A stretch of DNA of 64,000 bases from Smittia aterrima. Its lineage: Eukaryota > Arthropoda > Insecta > Diptera > Chironomidae. The translations under genes were made by a program, and so were the position numbers. Location: assembly GCA_033063855.1 (NCBI GenBank), contig CP093830.1, positions 372,854-436,853 on the forward strand, read 5' to 3'. A model generated the notes under the pieces. The model was not told the origin of the DNA. It saw nothing but the letters and a program-made list of their open reading frames with translations, and did not search any database. Below are positions 47,801 through 60,062 of the stretch, piece by piece (positions within the stretch are counted from its first letter, which is position 1; each line of letters opens with the position of its first letter).

Positions 47801-50800
47801 AGAGGGAAATCGTTATCATAATCCGAGCATTACGCTTCATCTTCTTCTTAAAGAAATCAGAATTTATAACGTTAGAGATCCTTTTGTCTTGTTCAACTTC
47901 CCCACATGCACACGAGAGTTTAAGGAAAGAAAACCTAGAAAAATGTACTGCAAGCTTGTGCTCATGTCTCCCCTCGAATGCCATAAAAGTAATGACAACA
48001 AAATGATGAAATGATTAGAGTAACGATAGCAATTTTTGAAATGATGTTGTTTCGCCCGAGCAACGAAGCCTTTTCTCCTTCTCTGACAGTTTTATAATGT
48101 CGAAGTAGATAAATTGAGAACAATGCTGTGAGGGCTGGGATCTTTTAAGAAGCATTAGGTAAAATTAAATTAAAGAAATTGTGAGTCTTGGGAGCCGTCA
48201 AGCACTTGCAAAGCTGATAAATTGGTTGTAATCTTACTCATGTTGATCTGAAGTTCAAGTAGCTCTGTCCTTACATCATCAAGCGATGTGTAAATAATCT
48301 TGATTACATGATTAATGAATCTTCAGGTAATCTGATAACGAGCCGATTAAGCGGCTTCGCTACCCTCGAATCCTTTTGCGAATTAATCACAGGGCATTGT
48401 CATGGGAGAAAGAAGGTGTCAAGGTTAACCAATACATTATAAGCGAACATTATATAAACACAAAATTCGGAATACATAAAACAAGCACTGTCTGGGAATC
48501 TGAAAGTGCATTCGAGCATTGGAAGTCGCAGTTCGAGTGTGCGCACAGAAACTTTGGAGAGATTCGAGGATATTCCCAGAAAATCTCTCCAGTCATTCAT
48601 AAAACGAACAGAGTTTCGTTGAAGATATAATGACATTCCATTAGATCGCAGGATCCCAGTCGTGCGGGAGATTTCGAAAGAGTGAGATCACAAAGTTTTC
48701 TCGCGTTTTAAGTCAAACATTCAACTGGATATACAAAAACACAACAAAAGTTTATCTCTTTTATGTGAAGAAGAAGAAAAGAAAGAGAGATTTTCCGGGA
48801 CAAATGGATAATGAACGCCCAAGGAACTGGTGTGAAGTGCGTTGAATAAATTGCTCCAACAAAAGTTTGATAAAGAAAGAAACTTTTTAAAAGCTCTTTG
48901 CTACTTGAGACGACGACGACTCAATTTATTGATCACAGAACAACAAAAAAAATTTTTTGAAGAGCTCTTCTTGTGAAGCGGAAGAAAAAAAACTTTCTCG
49001 GCAGAAAACTTTTGACGTTGATAATTTTTGCATTGTGGGGCTTCGTGGAAATCAGAGAAGGCGATCAAAATAAGCACTTTAAACAGATACATCAGCCGCC
49101 ACCTTCGTCTACCACAGTTGTTTGTTTTTCCGAGCCTCTGAATCGGAGGCAACTCTTCGCTGCCAGAGAAAAAACATCATGAAAATAAATAAATAGTGCA
49201 AAAGTCTCCATAAATATTAAAATATTGCATAAATTTTCAACTCGACATAGAGAAAAGTGTGAGAGAAAAGAAATAAATTTTTCGCGTGCTGCAATATTTT
49301 AGGATGAAAAATTTAATAAATAAAAGATCTCTCCCTCCGGCCCCGTGTGTTTCGAGTGCAGATAAAAGATAAATTTCACGTAATTTATGTGCATAATGTG
49401 AAACAGCAGCCGGAAGAGAGAGAATCAAATAAAGAAACAAGAAAAAAAAGGAGGAAAACAGTCAAGTGAAAGGAGAAAGTTTGTGATTGTCAATGATTTA
49501 TTGCGGATTAATACTGTCACAATCATCAATATATCTTGAATAGAATTAAGATACCCAAGGGAGATAACGAAGAGTCGACAAAGTGCTTCAAGGTAAGAAT
49601 TGTTTCGAAAGCGCATTAGAGTCGTATCAGTTCACTCGAATATTTTATTCATTAAATCGGCTCTTCAACAAATAGAGATACGGATCGATGAGTTTTCATG
49701 AAAGCGCAGCGGATGGAAGCGAAATAGAAGAAGAGCGTAATGAACAAGAACAAGATTCGATGATTGAATCCGAGATTTCGTACGTTGTTTCATTTTATGT
49801 TTCGCAATGAGCTTCGCTCGTAAAACCTGAAAGCTTCAAACATTTTTTCCTCTCAGCATTTTACGGTCACTTAACATTTCTCGCACTGGTCCGTAAGTTA
49901 TGGAGATTTTATGACACGGAAAAAGCGCACTAACGGGATTCATTGCACTCGAGCAAGCCGATCCAAAGAAAGAAAGAAACTATCGCATGAAATATTCAAG
50001 CTCGAGTGTTATGAATAAATTTCCATTCCTTTTTTTGTCTCATGTAACCGAGAAGTTGTTGCGCTTTTACGATATCACGAAGGACAGACATGAAGAGGAT
50101 AGAGCTGCCTAACCAACCGAGAACGAATGAATAATAAATCCCGAAGCAAACTATAAACAATCCGTAAAAGGATTAATAGAAAACACAAGAGCGACAGAGT
50201 CTAGTTCATGATTCATCAGGACGGAGAGTGCGAAGAGGGTGACCGATGTTAACATGATTACACAAGCTTGTCCTTTACCAACCCTGTCACTCAAAGCTTC
50301 ACTTATTCATAATCAAGCTCCTGATATATAAATCTCTCCGAGATTGAATTAGAGGAATGTGAAATTAGTTGTGAAAAGGTCGCATAGCGGACGAGCGAGC
50401 GGATGCGATCCGAAGAAAGGATAAGATTGTCTCCATTTAGACTTATTGAAACTATCTGCTTGTTAGCATCTCTCTGAGCTTAAGCCTGGGGACAGAAATT
50501 TCACGCTCTGCTGAGCCGTATTCGAGAGCTTTATTGATCCACACTTTGGTACCGAAAGCTTTTCTGTGTCACACGAGATTGAGAGGAAAAAGTTTTAATA
50601 TTCAAAATTTAGTAAAACTTCTCTTTCCTCTCGTTTTTGTGACATCTTTTGTCATGAAATTCTAATAAATTTGAAATATTTTTAATAAACTTTTCCGGTT
50701 TGGGAAATACCAAGCGGAACAATGAGTCTCATGAAAATGTGTTTGCTGATGATATGTTGAAAAGAGTTCGAGAGGAAGTTTAGAGTTTCTTTGATGTCAG

Positions 50801-53800
50801 CTCCCGGGAAAACTTGAAACTCTATTGGTCAGATTGAGGCGGGCAGGTTTATGAGGTTACCAAAAATTATTATCCCAGACTAAAACTACCAAAAAAAAAA
50901 TAAAAGCATTTCTGGCATTTATGATGACATAAATTTTAAAGCCCTCGAAGGAGGAGAGAGACATTTAATCTCCATCATGATATTCGAGGATTAAAAGATT
51001 TTTTGTTTTTATCTCGTGCAAGCGAGAGATGAAAATATGTGTATTAATGATCTCTGCAGAGCGAAAGGGTCACTTTGTTCCTTAGTGTGGATGCTTTGCC
51101 CTTCACAAAAAAGGTTCATAAATTTAAATTAGAATTTCTCTCGCTTCCTGAAAGCTTCTCTTAATGTGCGGCAGGGACTCAACTAAATTCTCCATTCGAA
51201 ATCAATGAATATAAAAAGCTTAATGCGGAGATGTTTGTCGAGCGTGAGGAAAATTGTGTAATCATGTGGTGCTGACGATGTTTAATCATGTCGAAAGATT
51301 TCCTTGAAAAGGACTGAAAGGTAAATTGTCTTTTCCTTTAAATTGCTTGAAAATAAAATATTAAATTCATTTTGAAGTCAATTCTGTGGCATTTAAGTCT
51401 GCCAAGTATCCTTGACGTTGTTCTTTTCGAGAGTGCACTTCGAGGACTTCTTGTGGAAAATCATTTAAATTTTCCGAACAAAGAGAAAACAAATTCACCC
51501 CTTGCTTGTTCGAATGAGTACCAAACAGATTAAATTATCGTTAAATCCTCCCTTTTATTGCGATTCTCTTCCATTTGTTGAAATAAAATTCATCGCTGCG
51601 TAACAAAGCCAATTAAATTTCCTTTTGGGTGAAATTTGATAACAAGCGGAAAGCAAGAGCACTTTGAGCATAAACTTCTTATCGTACTCGTTTTCTTCGT
51701 AATTTTACAGCCAACCGCCGACAAATAATCTTCTACTCGCACTCATAATTTCTCCGCGAAGAATTGTGGAGAACATAAAAACTTCGCCGTCTTGTTGCCA
51801 ACGCAGGGAAAATATATAATTTGAATAATAGATCAAAGTCGGGTGAAGGGAAGAATCTCCGAGGAAAACATAATTATTTCGAGAGCAATAAAGAGAACTG
51901 TTCGAGATATTTTGTCGCCATATCATTAGAGTTCAAAACGAGAAATGCAAAGTCTCTTAAATCTGAGAACATCAAAGTTTTTCTTTCAATTTCACCCCGA
52001 TGACTCTGAACAAAAGATGAATCAAGATTTCGCTTTAATAATCGCATTCGCATCAAAAAGAGAAGCTTAAGTGCGACAGCGAGAGTTTTATCGTCTCCGA
52101 CAAAGGCACACAATTAAATGGTTTCACTAAGAACGAGTGGGAGGGTGTAGGCAGGAAAAACATCAACAACAACCATAATTATATTTTCATCGCTTTTTTC
52201 CCTCCTCTCAACGTTTTTATCGCCTGGCGACTCGTGAAAACAGCGACTTCATTAAAAGCTCATTATAACAATTTTTATACAATAAAAGTGCTCGCTCTCA
52301 TCTGAAACTTCTTTGGAGAGCAAGAATTTCCTCAGACAAAACAAGTTTCATCACTTTCAAGATTTTTTTTATTGAAATGAAATGAGTTTTTTTTTGTTTT
52401 TTCAGTTTCCCATTAAAAAGTCAAGAGAAAGTTTCAAGGTGCATCCTCGTTTAATGGAATTTAATATCAATTTAAAGTTTCCCGCTTCCGACATCTCTTT
52501 CTCGTCACAAAATTGCTGTTATGAACTTTAAGATTACAAACAGTTTATCCCCGCATTATGACATTCTTGAAATGTCGTCGTCGTCATCAAAGTCGAGCCA
52601 CGACAAAGAGGATAAGTTTTACGTATCATAAATGTCATCAAAATAAAATGGAAGGGAAAAATGTTTATTGCGGCGGCTTATTAGAATGAAATATAACAAA
52701 TATCATCATTCATCTCAAGGATTCATATCCATCAACGGAGAGGGATCTCTACATAAATCCTAATAAATCATTTCTTCGCGCTTTCTGTCTCAAAGAGAAG
52801 CAAAAGCACATCACTGACATTACACATACTTTAACGTTCCAGCTATAAAAAGGTAGAGATTCTCATAAATATTTCATATTTTTTTTTGCGGAGGAGCAAG
52901 AGGCGAGGAAGGAAAGCATGGCAAATTGTTTAAAATGTCTGGTATTTTTGTTTGTTCATTTTTACGATATTCTCGCTATGAATGAGGATGGAGGCGTAGG
53001 ATAAACGAAACAAAAATATTACATTGTGATTTGCTTTTGAAGCCAAGGCATGAAGTCATGAAGCAACATAAAGCAGATTTTGGTGTCTGTGTCTCCCTTG
53101 AGAAAGTTGTGAAAACATTTTTCATTTAAAATATTTCTCTCGTGGGATTATCGTGAACGAGTGTCAATGTTTACTTGAAACATTTACTTCACATTACTTT
53201 TCATTGACCTCCCCCACCGCGACTTTAAAGAAGCTTTTTTCATATGGAAAATTTTAAGTTCGAAGCGGGATCTGATGAAGCCTCAAATATTTTCTCCTCT
53301 CCGGCTATAAATATCGCATTATTTATTCAGAATAATTCAGCATCATTTTCAAGACTGAACCCAAACAAACAATGTGGGATTTCAAGAGAAAAATGCCTGA
53401 AGTGGAGAAAAGAGAGAAAATAAAACGTGAAACTGAATCGTCTGGAATGAAAGCGTCGTTTTCCGCTTGTGAATAAATTTATGTTTCATGCAAGTCCTTA
53501 AACGTGGAGATTTATTTACTTTAAGCCATGATACATAATTTTCTCATTCGCTTTGCTTTTGACGTGGCGGATGCGCTATAAATAAAGGCATTGACAGTGT
53601 TTATCGTTGAAAAACAAAGAAATAAAAGGCATCACGCTTGATTGAATAGAAAAGTACGAGTGGGGGTGAGAAGTGAGAAGAAGAAAGGAAAACAATTTTC
53701 CATTCCCAATCCTCGAAACAAAGTGTGAACGTTATCAACTACGACCCTTTACAAATGTATCTCGAAGGGAAATTGTTTACGCCATAAATGCAAGATGAAA

Positions 53801-55055
53801 AGGTAAACTTTCCTTGTCGAAAAGAAGAAAAACTTTCAAACACGATAGCCTTAGCTATAAATATTTCTGTTCGATAAATTTTCCCGTTCAAGATGTTTTT
53901 GGGGTCGACTCGACACGCTTAGATACGTCAAAGAGAACAATTATTTCTTGTAGAGTTGGGAGCAGATGAAGTCAGACAACAACTTCGGTACCCTCAACCG
54001 TTCGACCCTTTCGTGTCCGAATCAATTGAACAATGGCTTTAATGTATATCTCGCTCCTTAACATAAATGTATGGTTTCTTGTTGTAAATAAGTATACAAA
54101 TGTGCTGGAGGAAGATTGAAAAAGGGCCAAGAAAAATAATTGTCAAGAGATTTATGGTTCCCTTCCTCTCTCTCTCTTTAGCTTTGAAAGCCTTTTCAAA
54201 ATCCTCAAGGCTTTCCCTTCGCCTTCACAAACGCGTCAAGTATCAATTGAGTTAAATTGGGTCTCTCTGCCGATGTCAAAGCGAATCACACGGACTGATG
54301 AGAACGAGCGCTAATTTTAAATCGGTGTTTCATTTTCAAAGAAAATTTCGTTTCCACTTGAGAGCTCGCTATTGTTTCCAATGCTACGGTGGGTAGACAA
54401 ACGGATCGCAACGGGACGTGAATGTAAAGCATGCTTCATTATAAATAATATCAAACAATGTCTTCCCTAATCTGATTAGACGAAAGTGAACCGTCAGATG
54501 AAAGTATTTTGGGAGCAAAAGAGTGAGCATCTGGGTTCAAGACTTTCGCTTCATAAACTTTTTCTGTTCTTTTCCCTACTCCAACTTGAACTAAGCTTTC
54601 ATTCTACGAGTCGAGTTACTGCGTGCCCAATAAATTTTCGTCGAAATAAGGCTTCATCCTCACGACACAATAATTCTTCTCTATTGTCAATTCTGTTTGC
54701 CGGTAAAGTTCTGAGAACGAGTCGTGTTAGCGCAAGAGAGTGGAACGAGAGGGGTTCGAAGGAAATTTTATGGAAACGAATGAAAAGGGTTTCAAATTCT
54801 TCTAAGGCGCCTTGATAGTTAATTAAATAGGAATAAATGTAAGCAGTCAATTAAAGTAATTTGACGAAGAAGCCATAGTGGCTGAGTTGGTAAGCGAAAG
54901 GATTCATCGACAGCAGAAGTTAATGGGGGAAACATTGATGTATTGTTCGTTAGTTGTTCAGTGGCTTCTAAAAAAGGGTTCGCAACAATCATTTATCATG
55001 CTGCATTCTACTACTCGAACTCGTTTTAACGTTAACTAATTTCTTCATCATCTTC
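44857..55055. other. No recognisable coding gene; probable 5' non-coding region of the LRR gene
   Basis: About 10.2 kb read on both strands. Frames up to ~109 codons exist but lack domains. The LRR gene's first coding exon is preceded by a good splice acceptor at 55068, so at least one 5' non-coding exon should lie upstream, probably in this stretch. Purine-rich tracts (gaagaagaaaa, gagagag) and TATA-like motifs are frequent from 52.8 to 53.9 kb. Confidence 0.5.
53306..53341 (+). promoter_or_regulatory. Possible core promoter (TATA + initiator), weak
   Basis: TATAAATA at 53306-53313 and TCAGC at 53337-53341 put a candidate +1 A at 53339, 33 nt from the TATA start. It lies 1.7 kb upstream of the LRR gene's 5' UTR splice acceptor on the same strand, so it could drive a 5' non-coding exon. 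A 34-codon frame starts at 53372, with no similarity recognised. Other ctataaat motifs nearby (52843, 53575, 53857) lack a well-spaced initiator. Confidence 0.3.
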
Positions 55056-55068
55056 TCTGCTTTCAGAT
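55056..55068 (+). other. Splice acceptor before the LRR coding exon (5' UTR intron)
   Basis: The pyrimidine-rich ttctctgctttcag ends at 55068, 139 nt before the chosen ATG. It predicts that the LRR mRNA has an upstream non-coding exon. Confidence 0.55.
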
Positions 55069-55108
55069 TAAACCATAACGAGGGTTCTGCACTTACAACC
55101 AGCAGATA

Positions 55109-55207
55109 ATGGATCGATGGTGAATGGATGAAAGCCAATTATTCGAGCATCTCAAAATTCCCAAATGATTGAAAAAATCATCAAAACTAGAAAAATCACT
55201 CAAAAAC
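55109..55207 (+). promoter_or_regulatory. Cluster of five upstream ATGs in the LRR 5' leader
   Basis: ATGs at 55109, 55117, 55124, 55128 and 55165 precede the main ATG at 55208. The first four open short frames of 15-45 nt that end before it; the fifth (55165-55362) overlaps the main start in another frame. If the leader starts at 55069 these would restrain translation. Confidence 0.5.
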
Positions 55208-58200
55208 ATGACATTGATAAATTCATGTTGCCCAAAATCATTTTCACACCTCATTCTTCTCTTCTCAACCTTCGCCATCACAGCGACGACCGTGCCAACG
55301 GATCGTTTATATCAGCTGGAAGCATCAGCGGGAGACCCGGTCAGAGCTGTCTCCGACTATGATAGGAAAAACGACAATAAACGTTATGACAATTTGTTCG
55401 ATTTTAAGACTGACATAAATAATTTATTGTTGCATTCCCATGGCAATTTACAACCATCCACGATTACCCGCAAGCGACGTGATACGATAGTGTCAACGAT
55501 GGAAACAACAAGCAGCAGCAGCACCACCAGCGAAATTTCGACGTCAACAAAAGCAACATCGCTGTCGACAGAAAATTTAATTTTGAATTTATCGCTTGCG
55601 AATCTCACGAGTTTCAATTTAAACTTCAGTTCAGCAATCAGTGAACGGGTGGCGATGCTAAATCTCTCACACAACTTTTTATCGAAATTTAATGCGAGTA
55701 AATTAACGAAGCTGAAAGCTCTCGACTTGTCGCATAACAACTTCAATGAAATCATTCTTCAAGGACATAAATTGCTTCGTTCTCTTAATGTGAGCGAAAA
55801 CTCATTAACAACGTTCCGTTGTGACAACTGTGAGAGCTTAGAGATATTAAAGCTTTCGAACAACAATCTGAAGAACATCACGCTCGACAATGCTTCGAAC
55901 TTGAGACTTGTGGATTTGTCGGCAAATGAATTGAGTGTTATCGATCGAAATCTCTTTCAAAATAAATCAAACCTAAGTGATGTGATTTTGGCATGTAATC
56001 GAATTGTATTAATCGACAAAGACTTATTCCTTAGTCTACCGAGCCTGACTCGATTGGATTTATCGTACAATGACATATCTGACATTGCGATTGAAACGTT
56101 CAGTCATCTATCTAATCTGCAAATCTTCGATTTATCCTTTAATCGCATTCACATTGCGTCGCTACAATCTCTGCAGAGCATCGACGATCTGGCTCGGCTG
56201 TCCCTCGCTGGGAATTCATTATTGAGAAACGCCTTGCGAGGCTTCGCAGTGACATGGAGCATCATGGAGTTGGATTATAGTCACGTGGGACTTTGCCAAG
56301 TTCCCGATTCCCTTGCACAATCTGTTAGAATATTAAATTTATATGGAAATTTCTTGAATGTGAGTATATTTCTCTCTCGTTCGTTTTGTGTTCTGAAGAT
56401 CGCTTCTGTCGGGCTGAAATTACATTTCAAATTACATCTGCGTAGCATGTTGAACGGAATTAATTTTTTCTTTTATTGTCTCGATGATGCCATTGCACCA
56501 ACACGTCAGCGAAATGCAGAAACTTCCTGAACTTTTAAAGTTCTGCATTGTACGAAAAGTTTCGCACTGAAATTTCAAGTATTTTCTCGCAAGGTTTAAA
56601 AGGATTCCACAATTTGCTGATTTTCCAAAATTTGGATAATTAGGCAAATTACTATTTGCAAGTTGTTGTACTTAGTTCGTGTAGTTTACTTAATTAATTT
56701 AAACAAACAAAAGTTTGTTATATCTTTTAAATTACGAGACTCCGTAAATGACGTCACAGTTCGGAAACTTTTTCGATATTTAATCAATTTCTTATTGAAG
56801 TTTATTGAACTTTCTAAAACAATCGACATCGCACTAAGTTAAGAGCGAGAAGAAAGTTTAAAGTTTGAAGAATGAAACGTGAGATGTTTAAGAAAACTTC
56901 AAATTAAAAATCCCGACAACGCAAATTGCAGAAAATTTTCATCTTAAGCAATCAAGAACATCACGAGCACTAGACAAACTTAATAAGCGCCGAAAAATCT
57001 CGTCATTACGTATTCTTCTACACCAAGCGCTAAGAGAATAATTGGAGCCGGTACGAGAGATTTAAGACACTTTTCCTTCGTTATAAAGAAGAATTTAAAT
57101 TACAAGCTTGAGCGAAGGAATTTTCTTCTTTCCCTCAACTGCTTAAGCACAATATTTAACATAACATAAATTTCTTGAATTTGAAATTATACTTAATTAA
57201 TTAACTTTATCTTCTTCTTTCTGCTTGAGACGGAATGTTTAAGCAATTTTCTGCCCAAGTTGTTCGCAGCTCCATCTTCGACATTCTCGGAAACAACCGT
57301 GGGGAGGGAGATTTATATCTTCTACGGGAAAATTCCGCTAAAGGAAAAATGTTATTGTTAATTAGCGTTCATTCCTGTTGGAGAAAGCGTTAATTTCCAT
57401 TGCCTCAGACGAAATCGATTTTCTTCGAATGGAAAACTTTTCTGCTGATTCGATTCTTCCCGATGCTGACCAAATCCCGAAGGGATTTTCCCTGACTCTC
57501 TCTAACCTCAACCCCCCATTTCAAGTTCTTATCGAAATGATTATTCAGTTTAATGTAATTTTATTTGAATTATTCAGATTTCTGCCTTCCCCGCTCTGCA
57601 CACAATGGAAGAAGCAGAAGGAATTAAAAAGATAATAAAAAGTTTTGTGTGCTGTTTATCTTAGATATTTCTAGAGAGAGAATGAAAACTCTATGGAGAG
57701 ATAAAAGTTTTTCGTTTCTCATCCCGCAAGAACAAGAAGGAGAAGCACATAAAGCAAAAATAAGTTATTCCGATTGTGAAAAGCAAACAAATGAGAACCG
57801 GGAACTTTCCTTGCAGTTTTCGCATTTCGAATTCACTCGTAGTTTTTCTTCTTCTTCCTGATTACGTTTTCAAACGGAAACGAAGAGTAGCTTCTAGCAA
57901 ATTCTCGCAGATAAATTTGAAAATAATTTGTGAAACAATCGCTTGACGTTGGAAACTGCCATTGTCTCAAGAGTGCGCAATTGTTTCTGCATCTGGCTCC
58001 ATAGTCGTCGTCGTCTCTCCTCCTCGATTACTATCGCGACAATAGCAAATGTTCGCAGAGGGGAAATGAATTCTTAATCAAAATGAATGTGTCAGCATTG
58101 CAGGCTCCTCTGAACTCATCAGTTATGTTAATTTTTTGGAATTGATTATTCTCGAACGACAACGATGTATGTAAATGACAAAATAATTGACCTAATCCCC

Positions 58201-60062
58201 ATATCCATTTATCTTTGCAGATAATTTGCAGCGGCGACTTTGACAGCTATCCATTGCTGCATAAATTAGTGTTATCCAACAACAATCTAACGTCGATTGA
58301 GGACGATGCTTTAGGGAGATTAGATATGTTGAAAATGTTGTACTTGGAAGGCAACCAACTGACACAGATTCCTGCAAGTCTTCCGCCAAGCTTGACGAGA
58401 TTAAACATTCAGAACAATCGCATTACGGACATCAAAGTCGTTGACTTGATAAATTTGATTAACTTGCGAGTGTTGGATGTATCGGGCAACAAAATCATTT
58501 ACATTCCCCAATTATCTTTGCCGGCTCTAATCACATTAAGTGTCAAGTCGTGCGGTTTAGAAAATATTCATCGACAAATTTCGAGAACGTGCCCAAAGCT
58601 TCGCCATTTAGTAATCAATGGAAATCCTATTAAATGCTCCGAGCTACTGGAAGTGGAGCAGTGTAACGAAAACTCATTCGCATTAACTAATGAACACATC
58701 AATGATGATATTGATTACCAATCCAATGATGCGGAGCTTCGTTTAAATTCTCCCTCGTATTTTCCAAACGATGGAGGTTTGAATAAATGTGAACAAGGGA
58801 GAACTAAGAATCAAGAGCGAACCCATGCTATACCAAATTGTTGGAACGAACACAAATTAATTACCTCATTTAATCTAACAAACGATTTCACATCAGCAGC
58901 ATCAACAGTAACTTCGCTGACGACACCATCAACTAACGACAATAAATTCAAACACGACGTCAAGAAAGGATCTTCGAGAGGGAGAAATGACGGAAATCTA
59001 TCAAATGAGACAATGAGAATGAACAACAATACAACAATGGATGAGAAGATTACGGTTGAGCAGCAAGCTAAGCAAGCGAAGGCGCATAATTGGCAAAGCG
59101 GAATGATGCCAGTGAAGAGTGAAAATATGAAAAATTCAAAGGCAACCGCAGAGCTAAAGCCAAAGCTAATGAAAGAGGAGGAGAAATTAGTGTTTCCAGT
59201 TAACGTAGTGAAAAGCGACGAGATAGCAAAGCTAAACAACAATGGCAAAAGTGTTAGCGTCGATAAAAATTTATCTCTCGAGAGCGGAGATGCTCTCAGA
59301 CAAAAGGGATTAAATAATTCTATTTTAATGAAAACTAAACAAATTAAAACCACTCAAAACCCAGCTAGTGCTAACAGCCGCAAAACTAATCCTTCCGATC
59401 ATGGAGTCAATGGAAATCCGACTAGTGCAGTAATCAATAGAAATTTAATTGATTACGTTAATGGTGATTATAGACGAGCGCAATCATCGGACAAAATTAT
59501 ATCAGCAAACAAAATAAAAGCAATTAAGGATAATGAAAGCTCAACATCAGCAAATAAAAGTAAATCAATTGATGAGGTGGCTGCTGTATATTGGAAAGAC
59601 AACAAGAGCAAAACGTTGCCCGAGGCTAACACAAGCGGAAATGAAGGAATCGACGCAACAGATCACCAACAGCACATGCCGATAAATCAGTCGATGAACG
59701 AGAAGTGGAATGATATCAGAAGCGAGTCCATTAACCATCCGGGCTTGCTGATAGTCGTTGCCATTTCCGTTGGGGTTCTTTTCACCTTCATTGTGGTTTA
59801 TGTGTATCGATGTAATTTCATAAATTCGGCACGTCGTCGACGTCGACGTGGCAGTTGTGAGACCATTAACGAGGGTCGAGATGTGTTAAACGATAACTTT
59901 AATGAAGAAACGCACTCATTTACAATCGAATCACATAATCACTCGCATTGTTCAAGTCCATTGACAGCGGTAAATCAGAGCGATTTATTGCCAATGGACA
60001 TTCTGAACTCGGCTCTAAACCAGCAGACCACTGCTCCTCATATATCAATGCACTTGTGGTGA
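55208..60062 (+). CDS. Large leucine-rich-repeat single-pass transmembrane protein
   Basis: Two coding exons, 55208-56359 and 58221-60062, around an 1861 nt phase-0 intron; 997 residues. The start MTLINSCCPK is chosen because it opens a signal peptide (LILLFSTFAITA) and the frame upstream has no other ATG. A Ser/Thr-rich stretch (~95-115) precedes about 16 LRRs of ~24 residues (roughly 125-520), for example LKALDLSHNNF and LTRLDLSYNDI. The intron falls inside one repeat (LNLYGNFLN then IICSGDF). A short Cys cap follows (GNPIKCSELLEVEQC). Residues ~540-890 are a long Asn/Ser/Lys-rich linker without domains. One membrane helix (LLIVVAISVGVLFTFIVVYV) is followed by an Arg cluster (ARRRRRRGSC) and an ~84-residue tail ending PHISMHLW. 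Topology: type I, LRRs outside. No TIR or kinase domain, so it is an adhesion or receptor-type LRR protein; I cannot name the orthologue. Many NxS/T sites. Confidence 0.9.
56360..58220 (+). other. Intron of the LRR gene, 1.86 kb
   Basis: GTGAGT donor after codon Asn, acceptor tatctttgcag at 58220. It is over 25 times longer than the other complete introns in the window and the only long one fully contained. It holds no recognisable gene. Confidence 0.8.

Noticed and set aside
54872..54985. tRNA-like or SINE-head sequence: gccatagtggctgagttggtaagcg resembles an A box, with ggttcgcaac ~90 nt later resembling a B box
   Set aside because: The B box is imperfect and too far away, no 3' acceptor strand pairs with gccatag, and no cloverleaf can be drawn. 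A decayed tRNA-derived SINE is possible but unsupported by a second copy.
55165..55362. Plus-strand 65-codon frame starting 43 nt before the LRR ATG
   Set aside because: Overlaps the LRR coding sequence in another frame and lacks protein-like features; treated as an upstream ORF.
58811..59353. Minus-strand 180-codon frame rich in Leu, Phe and Ser
   Set aside because: Exact antisense shadow of the Asn/Lys-rich linker of the LRR protein.
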